Positions 1 to 5,728 are shown, numbered from the stretch's first letter. The stretch is 5,728 bases of DNA from Methanomassiliicoccales archaeon (GCA_028679935.1 JAJRAL010000221.1:1-5728), one strand, 5' to 3'. Program-made: numbers and translations. The notes: generated by a model not told the origin, from the sequence alone.

Positions 1-486
1 CATCCGGCCTGCCTAACGAGGGCCACCGCCTGCCCGTACTGCGGCGCGTCGTACGCGGACGGAGAAATCAGCGACGAACACCTGGTGCGCCCGAGGAGGG
101 CCGGCGGGAACAAGTCCTCCGCGGCGATCTCCATGATCTGGGAATCGAAGGAGGGCAGGAAGTGCCCGCTCTGCGGCGCTGATCTCCCTCAGGGCACGAA
201 CGAGTGCTCCTGCGGTGCAATCATCGTCGACGAGGGCGAGGACTTCGATTGCCCATCGTGCGGCACGCGGGTCCCGGCCGACCGGACCGAATGCCTAATC
301 TGCCGCGAGCTATTCGACGTGCGACCGGCCGGCTCCTGCCCCATCTGCGGCAGGCCCGTCGCTCCCGGCCTGTCGGTCTGCGAATGCGGCGCGATGCTAT
401 GCGACAGTTGTCCCGAGTGCGGCGCCTCGCTCGGCAAGGACGACAGCTATTGCGGCCATTGCGGGGCGCATTTCGAGTTCGTTTGA
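1..486 (+). CDS. Tandem zinc-ribbon protein, 5' end missing
   Basis: The frame is open from the first base of the window to the TGA at 484-486, so 161 codons are visible and the true start lies to the left. The GTG at 85 is an in-frame valine rather than a likely start, since a Cys-rich motif (CPYCG, codons 11-15) precedes it in the same frame. Four complete ribbons follow, beginning with CPLC, CPSC, CPIC and CPEC (codons 55, 84, 113 and 137). In each, ten residues separate the first Cys pair from the second. The second pair alternates between CxC (CSC, CEC) and CxxC (CLIC, CGHC). The protein ends FEFV soon after the last ribbon. There is no signal peptide or membrane segment in the visible part. 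Such ribbons usually bind zinc and mediate protein or nucleic-acid contacts; the specific function is unknown. It appears to be a separate unit from ftsZ, because a TATA element follows its stop codon. Confidence 0.85.
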   Translation, partial: HPACLTRATACPYCGASYADGEISDEHLVRPRRAGGNKSSAAISMIWESKEGRKCPLCGADLPQGTNECSCGAIIVDEGEDFDCPSCGTRVPADRTECLICRELFDVRPAGSCPICGRPVAPGLSVCECGAMLCDSCPECGASLGKDDSYCGHCGAHFEFV

Positions 487-505
487 GCGCCCAGCCACAC
501 TGAAA

Positions 506-521
506 TGGATTTATATATCCA
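506..521 (+). promoter_or_regulatory. Archaeal TATA promoter for ftsZ-rnp2
   Basis: A TTTATATA element at about 510-517 stands out in GC-rich surroundings, in the 68-base gap after the zinc-ribbon gene. A purine-rich stretch (GAAATGGA, 502-509) sits where a TFB-recognition element would be. Typical archaeal spacing would put transcription start near 540, giving a short leader of about 15 bases before the ATG at 555. The element lies inside a dyad: TGGAT (506-510) and ATCCA (517-521) are exact inverted copies. This is a prediction from sequence only. Confidence 0.7.
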
Positions 522-554
522 ACCAACTATACCTCTGGCCAAGGATGGGTGCAC

Positions 555-1649
555 ATGAGGTCATCTTTCGTAGACAGTGCGCTAGCTAGGGCAGGCAACA
601 ACAGCGCTCTCTCCGGCGGTGGGGGGGCTCCCTCGAGCAGTCCGGACGACGAGGAATTGAGGAAACTGGTCGAGACGATCAAGATCAACATCTCGATCAT
701 CGGCTGCGGTGGCGGCGGCTCGAACACGATCCGCAGGCTCGCCCAGGCCGGTGTCAGCGGTGCGACGCTCGTCGCGGCGAACAGCGACGCGAGGCACCTG
801 CTCTCGATACAAGCGCCGAACAAGGTGCTGCTCGGGAAGTCGACGACGAAGGGGCTCGGCGCGGGAGCTATCCCGGAGATCGGCAAGACCGCCGCGGAGG
901 AGGCAAGGGACGAGCTTAATAAGTACATCGACGGCCGCCAGATCGTCTTCATTACGGCGGGCATGGGTGGCGGGACCGGAACCGGATCCGCACCTATCGT
1001 CGCGGAGCTTGCGAAGATGAAGGACGCGCTCGTCCTCGGCATCGTCACGATGCCTTTCCGCGCCGAGGGCAAAATCCGTGCGGAGAACGCGCTCAAGGGC
1101 CTGAACCGGCTCAGGGAGCACTGCGACACGACGATCGTCATCCCGAACGACCGGCTGCTCGAGCTCGTGCCGAAGCTGCCGCTCGAGGCGGCGTTCAAGG
1201 TCGCGGACGAGGTCCTGATGCAGAGCATCAAGGGGATCACCGAGGTGCTCACAAAGCCCGGACTGGTCAACGTCGACTTCAACGACCTTATGACGATCAT
1301 GAAGAACGGGGGCGTCGCGATGATCGGCCTCGGCGAGGCGGACGACTCCGACGGGAAGATGGAGAAGGTCGAGAAGGCGGTCGCCGAGGCGATGGGCTCG
1401 CCGCTGCTCGGGGACGTAGACACGAAGGAAGCCAGGGGCGCACTGATCCGCGTCGTCGGCGGTCCGGACATGACGGTCTCCGAGGCGGAGAAGGCGGCGG
1501 AGTTCGTCGGACAGAGGATCAACCCCGGGGCGAGGATCATCTGGGGCTGCGCCGTGGACCCGGAGATGGAGCACCGGCTGAGGATCATGGTCGTGTGCAC
1601 CGGCGTGAAATCGAACAACTTCCTCAGTCGATACGGACCGATCTGCTAG
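555..1649 (+). CDS. ftsZ1: Cell division protein FtsZ, archaeal FtsZ1 type
   Basis: FtsZ is a tubulin-like GTPase that polymerises at mid-cell to form the division ring. The 364-residue product has the expected parts in order: a short N-terminal helix (MRSSFVDSAL), a variable Gly/Ser/Pro linker (about 14-31), the first glycine loop GCGGGGSNT (50-58), AANSDARHL (75-83), the tubulin signature GGGTGTGSAP (138-147), IPNDRLLEL (197-205) and the T7 loop NVDFND (239-244). Both acidic T7 residues, D241 and D244, are present, so GTP hydrolysis should be intact. KGITE, KPGLVN and ARIIWG fit FtsZ1 better than FtsZ2. ATG at 555 is preferred over GTG at 549, because GGTG (548-551) can serve as a close ribosome-binding site and the resulting N-terminus resembles other archaeal FtsZs. 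Cys occurs at 332, 348 and the final position 364, which is unusual. The rnp2 gene follows after 9 bases, implying co-transcription. Confidence 0.97.
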   Translation: MRSSFVDSALARAGNNSALSGGGGAPSSSPDDEELRKLVETIKINISIIGCGGGGSNTIRRLAQAGVSGATLVAANSDARHLLSIQAPNKVLLGKSTTKGLGAGAIPEIGKTAAEEARDELNKYIDGRQIVFITAGMGGGTGTGSAPIVAELAKMKDALVLGIVTMPFRAEGKIRAENALKGLNRLREHCDTTIVIPNDRLLELVPKLPLEAAFKVADEVLMQSIKGITEVLTKPGLVNVDFNDLMTIMKNGGVAMIGLGEADDSDGKMEKVEKAVAEAMGSPLLGDVDTKEARGALIRVVGGPDMTVSEAEKAAEFVGQRINPGARIIWGCAVDPEMEHRLRIMVVCTGVKSNNFLSRYGPIC

Positions 1650-1658
1650 AGAGGTAGC

Positions 1659-2021
1659 ATGGTAGTCAAGGCGAAGAGGGGAAGGAGGCGATACATAGCC
1701 TTCACCACCTCCCCTCCCAGCGCCCTTACTCCATTTGCGTTCAATGAGATCGCTAGAACGGCCAAAGGGATGAGCGGCGCCGATGACGTCAAGCCGGTGC
1801 AGCATCACGGCGGGATCGGCATCGTCCGCACCCGGCAACCGGACCAACGCAAGGTCACGAGATCGCTCAACGAGATCGGGGCTAGTCGGACGCTAGGTTT
1901 CGAGATCGAGACGGTGCTCGCCTCGGGAACGTTGCACTCGATCCGCGAGGCGCTAGTCATCCCGCGCCCTCCGAAAGAGGCCGCTCGCAGGACCATTCCG
2001 AGAGCGCCGAAGAAGCGCTAG
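1659..2021 (+). CDS. rnp2: RNase P protein component 2 (Pop5/Rpp14 family)
   Basis: Archaeal RNase P removes 5' leaders from pre-tRNA. Its Pop5 subunit pairs with Rpp30 to support catalysis by the RNA. The 120-residue product has the basic N-terminus and first strand typical of Pop5 (KRGRRRYIAF, 6-15), a segment rich in hydrophobic and small residues (about 16-40), the strand GGIGIVRT (51-58), a helix with conserved basic residues (about 61-75), and a second half ending SGTLHSIREAL (89-99). Length fits the family. The tail (about 103-120) is rich in Arg, Lys and Pro, suiting RNA contact. The call rests on this pattern and on position, since rnp2 commonly sits immediately upstream of psmA in archaea. 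The similarity is moderate. ATG at 1659 is preceded by GAGGT at 1651-1655. The gap to ftsZ is 9 bases, so it is probably read from the ftsZ promoter. Confidence 0.83.
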   Translation: MVVKAKRGRRRYIAFTTSPPSALTPFAFNEIARTAKGMSGADDVKPVQHHGGIGIVRTRQPDQRKVTRSLNEIGASRTLGFEIETVLASGTLHSIREALVIPRPPKEAARRTIPRAPKKR

Positions 2022-2060
2022 CCAGATAGTGCGCACGAGACGCAGCGGTTGCCCCTAACA

Positions 2061-2069
2061 AATATATAT
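2061..2069 (+). promoter_or_regulatory. Archaeal TATA promoter for the psmA-exosome unit
   Basis: AATATATAT lies within the 99-base gap between rnp2 and psmA, in otherwise GC-rich DNA. Normal archaeal spacing predicts transcription start near 2091 and a leader of about 30 bases. Five genes follow downstream without another convincing TATA element, so this is the likely main promoter for psmA, SBDS, rrp4, rrp41 and rrp42. A perfect palindrome, GTGCGCAC (2029-2036), lies about 25 bases upstream and could be a regulator site, but so short a palindrome can occur by chance. Confidence 0.68.
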
Positions 2070-2080
2070 CGGGACTTCTT

Positions 2081-2113
2081 TAGGTGTGCCCGTATAGCTA
2101 AAGAATAGGTGTG
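2081..2113 (+). repeat. Direct repeat TAGGTGTG in the psmA leader region
   Basis: The octamer TAGGTGTG occurs at 2081-2088 and again at 2106-2113, with starts 25 bases apart. The second copy carries the AGGTG (2107-2111) that serves as ribosome-binding site for psmA, leaving 9 bases before the ATG at 2121. The first copy lies just upstream of the predicted transcription start. Whether the pair has a role or is coincidental cannot be decided from one sequence. Confidence 0.5.
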
Positions 2114-2120
2114 AGTTTCT

Positions 2121-2843
2121 ATGCAGCCGGGACAGATGGCGTATGATAGGGCCATAACAGTTTTCTCTCCTGATGGAAGGCTGTTCCAGGTCGAGTATGC
2201 AAGGGAAGCGGTCAAGCGTGGCACGACCACCGTCGGCCTGAAGTTCAAGGACGGCGTGGTTCTGATCGTCGACAAGCGGATCGCGAGCCGCCTGATGGAG
2301 CCGAAGTCGATCGAGAAGATCTTCAAGATCGACGGGCACATCGGCTGCGCGACGTCAGGATTGGTCGCGGACGCACGCATCCTCGTGGACCAAGCGAGGG
2401 TCATCGCGCAGATCAACAAGATAACCTACGACGAGGAGATGAGCGTCGAGGAGCTCGTGAAGCGGGTGTGCGACTACAAGCAGAACTACACCCAGTACGG
2501 CGGAGTGAGGCCCTTCGGGACCGCGCTCCTGGTCGCGGGCGTCGACGATCAGGGCGAGCACCTCTTCGAAACGGACCCGAGCGGCGCGCTCGTCTCATAC
2601 AAGGCGGGAAGCATCGGCGCGGGGCGCAACGCCGTGATGGAGGTCTTCGAGGAGGAGTACGCCGAGGGAATGGACATGGACGGCGCAATCGTCCTCGGGC
2701 TCAAGGCCCTGAAGAAGGCCACCGAGGAGGACAAGCTCAACCCCAAGGCGGTCGAGATCGGCGTGGTCAAGCGCGGTGAGTCGTTCCGGCGCCTGGAAGA
2801 GGGCGAGGTCGGGACCTTCATCGAGAAGGTCAACGCCGGTTGA
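2121..2843 (+). CDS. psmA: Archaeal 20S proteasome alpha subunit
   Basis: The alpha subunit forms the outer seven-membered rings of the 20S proteasome. It gates substrate entry and docks the unfolding ATPases (PAN or Cdc48/VAT), while the proteolytic sites are in the beta subunit, encoded elsewhere. The 240-residue product shows the alpha signature: gate residues Y8, D9 and R10 in [15 protein letters not shown]17, and [10 protein letters not shown] (22-31). Lys66 in SIEKI matches the pocket lysine that binds the C-terminal HbYX motif of the ATPases in Thermoplasma. TSGLVADAR and YTQYGGVRP follow. The N-terminus starts [10 protein letters not shown], almost as in Thermoplasma acidophilum, which fixes the start at 2121. 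Upstream AGGTG (2107-2111) is spaced normally. The first 20 or so codons are visibly more AT-rich than the rest, which may reduce structure at the start site. The SBDS gene begins 10 bases after the stop. Confidence 0.98.
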   Translation: MQPGQMAYDRAITVFSPDGRLFQVEYAREAVKRGTTTVGLKFKDGVVLIVDKRIASRLMEPKSIEKIFKIDGHIGCATSGLVADARILVDQARVIAQINKITYDEEMSVEELVKRVCDYKQNYTQYGGVRPFGTALLVAGVDDQGEHLFETDPSGALVSYKAGSIGAGRNAVMEVFEEEYAEGMDMDGAIVLGLKALKKATEEDKLNPKAVEIGVVKRGESFRRLEEGEVGTFIEKVNAG

Positions 2844-2853
2844 AGAGGTCTAG

Positions 2854-3549
2854 ATGGTCGACATCGAAGAGGCGATAGTCGCCCGCCTTGAGTCGCATGG
2901 CGAGAGCTTCGAGGTCCTGATCGACCCGAAGGTCGTCAAGATGCTCAGGGAAGGTCACGACGTCGAGCTCTCCGACTACATGGTCGTCGACGCGATCTTC
3001 AAGAACGCGAAAAAGGGGACACACGCGCCGGAGGACAAGATGAAAGAGGTCTTCGGCACCACGGACCCGATCGCGGTCGCGAAGCAGATCATCCTCAAGG
3101 GCGAGATCCAACTGACCGCCCAGCAGCGGAAGGAGATGCAGGAGAGCAAGAAGGCCCGCATCATCTCGGAGATCGCCCGAAACGCCATCAACCCACAGAC
3201 CGGGGGGCCGCACACGCCGCAGCGGATCGAGATGGCGATGGAGGAGGCGAAGGTGCACATCGACCCGTTCAAGCCGGTCGAGGTCCAGGTCAAGGACGTG
3301 CTCGACAAGCTCCGTCCCTTGATCCCGATACGCTTCGAGAAGATCCGCATCGCCGTCAAGCTCTCGGGCGAAGAGTACGGTCGCTGCTACGAGGACATCA
3401 TCCACTTCGGCAAGATCACGAAAGAGGAGTGGCAGCCTAACGGCAGCTGGATCGGGGTGGTCGAAATCCCGGCAGGGATGCGTGACGACTTCTACGGCAA
3501 GCTCAACGAGAAGACGAAAGGGAACGCGGAGACGAAGCAGCTCAAGTGA
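2854..3549 (+). CDS. sbds: Ribosome maturation factor SBDS/SDO1
   Basis: SBDS proteins act late in large-subunit maturation. The eukaryotic form works with an EF-2-like GTPase to release eIF6, and archaea also have an aIF6. The product has 231 residues, close to the usual archaeal length, with three recognisable parts: the N-terminal SBDS/FYSH domain (about 1-85, with [16 protein letters not shown] at 10-25), the central helical domain (about 90-160, with [14 protein letters not shown] and [10 protein letters not shown]) and a C-terminal ferredoxin-like domain (about 161-215). The last 15 or so residues are charged and probably flexible. ATG at 2854 is supported by GAGGT (2845-2849), four bases upstream, and by the standard MVDIEEAI N-terminus. 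The position between psmA and rrp4 is its classic archaeal location. After the stop there is a 74-base gap, the widest within this unit, where I see no clear TATA box. Confidence 0.97.
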   Translation: MVDIEEAIVARLESHGESFEVLIDPKVVKMLREGHDVELSDYMVVDAIFKNAKKGTHAPEDKMKEVFGTTDPIAVAKQIILKGEIQLTAQQRKEMQESKKARIISEIARNAINPQTGGPHTPQRIEMAMEEAKVHIDPFKPVEVQVKDVLDKLRPLIPIRFEKIRIAVKLSGEEYGRCYEDIIHFGKITKEEWQPNGSWIGVVEIPAGMRDDFYGKLNEKTKGNAETKQLK

Positions 3550-3613
3550 GCTTGCGCAAAGGACATTCCATTGAGTGACAAAGGAAACGAGATGTGGTTG
3601 AAATGAATAGAGA

Positions 3614-3617
3614 GAGG
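3614..3617 (+). promoter_or_regulatory. Ribosome-binding site deciding the rrp4 start
   Basis: GAGG, within the purine run GAGAGGGGA, lies six bases before the ATG at 3624. The two earlier in-frame candidates, GTG at 3594 and ATG at 3603, have no comparable motif at a normal distance. This favours 3624, which gives an N-terminus of [10 protein letters not shown], in line with other archaeal Rrp4 proteins. Confidence 0.6.
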
Positions 3618-3623
3618 GGAAAA

Positions 3624-4307
3624 ATGACCCGGGAACTTGTGCTTCCCGGGGACTTGCTCGACACCGGCCGTCTGAGACCGGGCGCGGGCACCTACGTCCA
3701 GGACGGCAAGGTGTACGCGGCGATGGTCGGGATCAAGAGCATCCAATCGAACTTCGTGAACGTCATTCCACTGGGCGGGAGGTACATACCGAGCCCGGGG
3801 GACACCGTGATCGGTAAGGTGGTCGACATCGGGCCGTCCAACTGGCTCATCGACATAAACTCCCCCTACCCGGCCCCGTTGCACGTCAACGAGGTGCCGT
3901 GGCGCGTCGATTTCGGCGACACGGCACGGTTCATGAACGTGGGCGACACGCTCCTCTGCAAGGTGTTGATGGTGGACGAGACCAAGCGGGTCCAGGTCAC
4001 CATGAAGGAACAGGGGCTGAGGAAGCTGCAGGGAGGCCAAGTCATGGAGATTTCCTACAGCAAGGTGCCGAGGGTGATCGGCAAGGGGGGCTCCATGATC
4101 CAGCTCATCAAGGGAATGACCAACACGAGGATCTTCGTGGGTCAGAACGGAAGGATCTGGCTCGATGGCGAGATAGAGAACATTCTAGCTGCCATCCGGG
4201 CGATCAGAATGATCGAGGAGAACGCACAGACGATGCACCTGACCGAGAAGGTCAAGGAGTACCTCGAGTCGGTATCGCGACCGGCCGAAGCTCCCAGCTC
4301 GGGATAG
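3624..4307 (+). CDS. rrp4: Exosome cap subunit Rrp4 (S1 and KH domains)
   Basis: Rrp4 forms the trimeric RNA-binding cap on the archaeal exosome, guiding RNA 3' ends into the Rrp41/Rrp42 chamber. With the start chosen here the protein has 227 residues. It holds an N-terminal domain (about 1-55, with [15 protein letters not shown]), an S1 domain (about 57-130, with [15 protein letters not shown] and VQVTMKEQG) and a KH domain (about 140-205) carrying the RNA-binding GKGG loop at 153-156 in [10 protein letters not shown]. The tail after about residue 215 is short and Pro/Ser-rich. Starts at 3603 or 3594 would add 7 or 10 residues (first codon ATG or GTG); the extra part is polar and lacks a good ribosome-binding site. 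Rrp41 follows after 13 bases, as in most archaeal exosome clusters. An exact inverted repeat begins four bases after the A of the start codon. Confidence 0.96.
   Translation: MTRELVLPGDLLDTGRLRPGAGTYVQDGKVYAAMVGIKSIQSNFVNVIPLGGRYIPSPGDTVIGKVVDIGPSNWLIDINSPYPAPLHVNEVPWRVDFGDTARFMNVGDTLLCKVLMVDETKRVQVTMKEQGLRKLQGGQVMEISYSKVPRVIGKGGSMIQLIKGMTNTRIFVGQNGRIWLDGEIENILAAIRAIRMIEENAQTMHLTEKVKEYLESVSRPAEAPSSG
3628..3650 (+). promoter_or_regulatory. Hairpin at the 5' end of the rrp4 coding region
   Basis: CCCGGGAA (3628-3635) and TTCCCGGG (3643-3650) are exact inverted copies around a 7-base loop. In mRNA they would form an 8-bp stem with six G-C pairs. The stem starts directly after the chosen ATG at 3624, in codons 2-9, close enough to hinder ribosome loading or to bind a protein. 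The repeat is seen directly; a regulatory role is inference. Confidence 0.45.
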
Positions 4308-4308
4308 G

Positions 4309-4314
4309 AAGGTG
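4309..4314 (+). promoter_or_regulatory. Ribosome-binding site deciding the rrp41 start
   Basis: AAGGTG lies six bases before the ATG at 4321 and directly after the rrp4 stop codon. It argues against the in-frame GTG at 4312, which is itself part of this motif. Confidence 0.7.
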
Positions 4315-4320
4315 TTCAAG

Positions 4321-5097
4321 ATGGGTGGTAACTACAACGTCAAGCTGATAGACGACAACGGAATCAGGATCGATGGAAGGAGAGTGGACGAGCTCCGCCC
4401 GATAAAGATAGAGGCCGGTGTGCTCAAGCGCGCCGACGGATCGGCGTACGTCGAGTTCGGAAAGAACAAGGTGCTGGCGGCGGTCTACGGACCGCGCGAG
4501 TGCCATCCCCGGCACATGCAGGACCCGTCCAAGGCGATCGTCCAGGTGAAGTACAACATGATCGCCTTCTCGGTCGACGACAGAAAGAGGCCGGGGCCAG
4601 ACAGGCGCTCGGTCGAGATCTCGAAGATCATATCCGAGGCGTTCGAGTACGTGATCTTCACGGAAAACTTCCCCAGGACGTCGATCGACGTCTACATCGA
4701 GGTGCTCCAGGCGAACGCGGGTACGAGGTGCGCCGGTCTGACCGCCGCGTCCGTGGCCCTCGCCGACGCCGGCATACCGATGAAGGACCTCGTTCCGGCG
4801 GTAGCGGTCGGGAAGGTCAACGACCAGGTAATCCTCGACCTGAACAAGGAGGAGGATAACTTCGGACAGGCGGACGTCCCCATCGCGATGATACCGCGCA
4901 CCGGTGAGGTGTTGCTACTGCAGATGGACGGGCACCTGACCCGCGCCGAGTTCGACCGGGCGATCGAGCTCGCCTCCGGCGCACTGCCGAAGATCTACGA
5001 GCTGCAGAAGGAAGCGCTCGCCCGCCGCTACGCGGTGGAGAAGGAGGGCGAGGAGCCAGGGGAAGAGCCTCAGGCGTCCGAGCCCACGGAGGGATGA
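4321..5097 (+). CDS. rrp41: Exosome catalytic subunit Rrp41 (RNase PH fold)
   Basis: Rrp41 carries the phosphorolytic active sites of the archaeal exosome. With Rrp42 it forms a hexameric ring that degrades RNA 3' to 5' using phosphate and can run in reverse to add tails. The 258-residue protein shows the RNase PH fold: [15 protein letters not shown] (14-28), [19 protein letters not shown] (40-58), the basic RNA- and phosphate-contact region [12 protein letters not shown] (86-97), the stretch [16 protein letters not shown] (129-144), and [14 protein letters not shown] (177-190). D179 and D185 in the last match the paired acidic residues of active Rrp41, so it should be catalytic. The final 18 or so residues form an acidic, Pro/Ser-rich tail ([10 protein letters not shown] and beyond) outside the fold and probably disordered. 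The rrp42 start lies two bases after the stop, so expression of the two partners is likely coupled. Confidence 0.98.
   Translation: MGGNYNVKLIDDNGIRIDGRRVDELRPIKIEAGVLKRADGSAYVEFGKNKVLAAVYGPRECHPRHMQDPSKAIVQVKYNMIAFSVDDRKRPGPDRRSVEISKIISEAFEYVIFTENFPRTSIDVYIEVLQANAGTRCAGLTAASVALADAGIPMKDLVPAVAVGKVNDQVILDLNKEEDNFGQADVPIAMIPRTGEVLLLQMDGHLTRAEFDRAIELASGALPKIYELQKEALARRYAVEKEGEEPGEEPQASEPTEG
5088..5092 (+). promoter_or_regulatory. Ribosome-binding site deciding the rrp42 start
   Basis: GGAGG, part of GGAGGGATGA, is a near-consensus archaeal site inside the last codons of rrp41. It is seven bases from the ATG at 5100 and only one base from the ATG at 5094, so 5100 is the better start even though 5094 would give the familiar ATGA overlap. 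Confidence 0.7.
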
Positions 5098-5099
5098 AG

Positions 5100-5728
5100 A
5101 TGTCACGCGCAGTGATGTCGGAGATACGGAAGGATCACATCCACCGGCTGCTCGAGAAGGGCAAGAGGGTCGATGGCAGGGCCTGGGACGAGTACCGCCC
5201 GATAAGCATCGAGACCAACGTCATCGACAGCGCCGAGGGATCCGCCAGGGTGAAGATCGGCAACACCGACGTCCTCGTCGGAGTGAAGATGACCGTCGGA
5301 GAGCCGTTCGCCGACACGCCGGACAAGGGCGTGCTCTCGACCAACGCCGAGCTGATACCGCTCGCCTCGCCGACCTTCGAGTCCGGACCGCCGGACGAGA
5401 ACTCGATTGAGCTCGCCAGGGTCACCGACCGTGGCATCCGCGAAAGCCAGATGGTGGACCTTGAGAGTCTCTGCATCGAGAAGGGCAAGGAGGTCTGGAT
5501 CATGTTCACGGACGTCTACGTCCTCGACTACGACGGCAACCTGTTCGACGCCGCCTTCCTCGGGGCCATGGCCGCGCTGAGGACGACCATCGTGCCGGCG
5601 AAGGCGCACGAGAAGGGAGAGGACTACCCGCTGCCGGTGCGCCACGTCCCCATCAGCGTGACGGCCGTACAGATAGAAAACTCTATATTGGTCGACCCGA
5701 CTCTCGACGAAGAAAAGGTCGCGGCGGC
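5100..5728 (+). CDS. rrp42: Exosome subunit Rrp42, 3' end missing
   Basis: Rrp42 is the non-catalytic RNase PH-fold partner of Rrp41. It completes the hexamer and helps bind RNA and shape the active site. The frame stays open to the right edge, showing 209 residues of a protein usually about 260-275 long. Visible family segments include GKRVDGRAWDEYRPI (21-35), EGSARVKIGNTDVLVGVK (46-63), GEPFADTPDKGVLSTNAEL (67-85), SGPPDENSIELARVTDRGIR (95-114) and LDYDGNLFDAA (142-152). The segment VGEPFADTPDKG and the motif GPPDEN separate Rrp42 from Rrp41. The downstream part with the equivalent of the Rrp41 acidic pair is cut off or only beginning (VDPTLDEE, 198-205). Starts at 5094 or 5115 are possible. 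The gene is translated directly behind rrp41 with a two-base gap. Confidence 0.97.
   Translation, partial: MSRAVMSEIRKDHIHRLLEKGKRVDGRAWDEYRPISIETNVIDSAEGSARVKIGNTDVLVGVKMTVGEPFADTPDKGVLSTNAELIPLASPTFESGPPDENSIELARVTDRGIRESQMVDLESLCIEKGKEVWIMFTDVYVLDYDGNLFDAAFLGAMAALRTTIVPAKAHEKGEDYPLPVRHVPISVTAVQIENSILVDPTLDEEKVAA

Noticed and set aside
85..87. GTG as start of the zinc-ribbon gene
   Set aside because: The frame is open further left and already contains a CPYCG knuckle, so the gene most likely begins outside the window.
527..1618. Open frame of 363 codons on the - strand opposite ftsZ
   Set aside because: Its Ser/Pro/Ala-rich translation mirrors the codon bias of ftsZ, and the start would fall near the ftsZ C-terminus with no promoter.
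582..1847. Long open frame of 421 codons on the - strand opposite ftsZ and rnp2
   Set aside because: It overlaps two clear + strand genes, its translation is dominated by Arg, Asp, Leu and Val as expected of a GC-rich antisense shadow, and no family motif is visible.
2070..2085. T-rich patch after rnp2 as a transcription terminator
   Set aside because: The T run (CTTCTTT) is short and interrupted, and it lies downstream of the psmA TATA element rather than directly after the rnp2 stop.
2830..3405. Open frame on the - strand opposite SBDS, and similar ones opposite rrp4 and rrp42
   Set aside because: The SBDS, Rrp4 and Rrp42 frames are conserved throughout, and the antisense products are low-complexity Leu/Asp/Arg/Val sequences.
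3550..3623. Gap between SBDS and rrp4 as a separate promoter, with TTGCGCAA (3552-3559) and two CAAAGGA copies (3557-3563 and 3579-3585)
   Set aside because: There is no AT-rich TATA element at a suitable distance, and the palindrome and 7-base repeats are short enough to arise by chance.
5670..5690. AT-rich, TATA-like patch as an internal promoter
   Set aside because: It encodes a conserved stretch of Rrp42 (QIENSILVDP) and no gene start follows within the window.
1..5728. A previously undescribed system such as a defence island, mobile element or CRISPR array
   Set aside because: Every gene except the zinc-ribbon fragment belongs to a known core archaeal family in a known order, and no long repeats, integrase or transposase are seen.

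Overview
The window looks like chromosomal DNA from a GC-rich archaeon. The best placement is Thermoplasmatota (Thermoplasmata in the broad sense, possibly a relative of Methanomassiliicoccales or an uncultured lineage). The grounds are an archaeal-type FtsZ1, an RNase P Pop5-like subunit, an archaeal proteasome alpha subunit, an archaeal SBDS protein and three exosome subunits, together with TATA-box promoters. The N-terminus of the proteasome alpha subunit is nearly the same as I recall for Thermoplasma acidophilum. The rank is an inference, because no rRNA gene or other taxonomic marker lies in the window.

All seven genes are on the + strand and fill almost the whole window. Positions 1-486 hold the 3' part of a gene for a protein built of tandem zinc ribbons. 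A clear TATA element at about 510-517 opens the second unit: ftsZ1 (555-1649), then 9 bases later a gene for RNase P protein component 2 (1659-2021). A 99-base gap with a second TATA element (about 2061-2069) opens the third unit: psmA (2121-2843), SBDS/SDO1 (2854-3549), rrp4 (3624-4307), rrp41 (4321-5097) and rrp42 (5100 to the right edge, incomplete). No non-coding stretch exceeds about 100 bases.

The third unit plus the RNase P gene is the conserved archaeal proteasome-exosome superoperon, described by comparative genomics in the early 2000s. It groups protein degradation (20S proteasome alpha ring), ribosome maturation (SBDS), RNA 5' maturation (RNase P) and RNA 3' degradation or tailing (Rrp4 cap on the Rrp41/Rrp42 hexamer). 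The local variation is that a cell-division gene, ftsZ1, sits directly upstream of and apparently co-transcribed with the RNase P gene. Other archaea often have rpp30 or ribosomal protein genes there.

I found no mobile element, CRISPR array, tRNA or rRNA, and no convincing new system. The less ordinary points are an exact 8-bp inverted repeat directly after the chosen rrp4 start codon, a repeated octamer in the psmA leader, a dyad around the ftsZ TATA box, the alternating architecture of the zinc-ribbon protein, and a cysteine-rich FtsZ C-terminus.
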